Assembly: GCA_946481035.1 (NCBI GenBank)
Contig: CAMLNK010000271.1
Coordinates: forward strand, 1 to 6,132
Reading direction: 5' to 3'
DNA from: an uncultured Dyadobacter sp.
GTDB taxonomy: Bacteria; Bacteroidota; Bacteroidia; Cytophagales; Spirosomataceae
DNA length: 6,132 nucleotides
Below, in pieces: positions 6,089 to 6,132 of this stretch. Numbering within the stretch: position 1 is the stretch's first letter; every line of letters starts with the position of its first letter. The notes under the pieces were generated by a model. It searched no databases, was not told where the DNA came from, and was given only the letters and a program-made list of their open reading frames with translations. A program made the position numbers and the translations under genes.

Positions 6089-6124
6089 GCATGTTTCAAC
6101 TGACAGAATGCATGTTTGAACTGA
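6089..6124. repeat. 15-bp direct repeat with 21-bp period upstream of the START gene
   Basis: GCATGTTTCAACTGA (6089-6103) and GCATGTTTGAACTGA (6110-6124) match at 14 of 15 positions, with starts 21 bp apart, close to two helical turns. The pair sits 65-100 bp upstream of the START gene, where an activator could bind. Alternatively, the plus-strand frame from the ATG at 6079 or 6091 is open to the window edge, and the repeat could be the first codons of a divergent gene (MFQLTEC then MFELMKT). The window ends too soon to decide. Confidence 0.5.
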
Positions 6125-6132
6125 TGAAAACT

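Overview
The window looks like chromosome from an aerobic Bacteroidota, most likely the Cytophagales (a Dyadobacter-like genome is my guess from memory, not a search). The pointers are a membrane histidine kinase of the His_kinase/LytS type paired with a LytTR response regulator, near absence of Shine-Dalgarno sequences with A/T-rich stretches before starts, two exact matches to the Bacteroidota -7 promoter element TAnnTTTG, and Bacteroidota-style secreted and lipoprotein products. No mobile element, CRISPR array, tRNA or rRNA was seen.

Layout from left to right. Positions 1-404 (minus) hold the N-terminal 134 codons of a ClC-type anion channel/transporter that runs off the left edge. It aligns without gaps to the E. 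coli ClC filter and gate region and has unusual substitutions there. A 316-bp divergent intergenic region (405-720) carries one promoter candidate in each direction. On the plus strand follow two overlapping genes: a secreted propeller-like protein (721-1830) and a lipoprotein with SbsA-type Ig-like domains (1814-2935). They look like a two-gene envelope operon of unknown function.

Convergent to them, with one base between the stop codons, is a minus-strand two-component operon: a four-helix membrane sensor kinase (4817-3657) followed directly by a LytTR regulator (3656-2937). The kinase stop codon touches the regulator start codon. Upstream of the kinase is a strong hairpin (4925-4964), probably the terminator of the next minus-strand gene, a small charged protein with a C-terminal CPC (best start 5221, end 4985). 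That gene has its own promoter-like sequence around 5293-5329.

The last complete gene (6024-5401, minus) is a secreted START-domain protein. Between its stop and the small gene lies a short heptad repeat, four units of GACCNNN. Upstream of the START gene, a 15-bp motif is repeated at 21-bp spacing (6089-6124). This could be an operator, or the first codons of an unseen plus-strand gene.

Most of the window is ordinary housekeeping and envelope sequence. The points most worth a second look are the altered ClC filter, the uncharacterised secreted-protein/lipoprotein pair, the heptad repeat and the 21-bp direct repeat.
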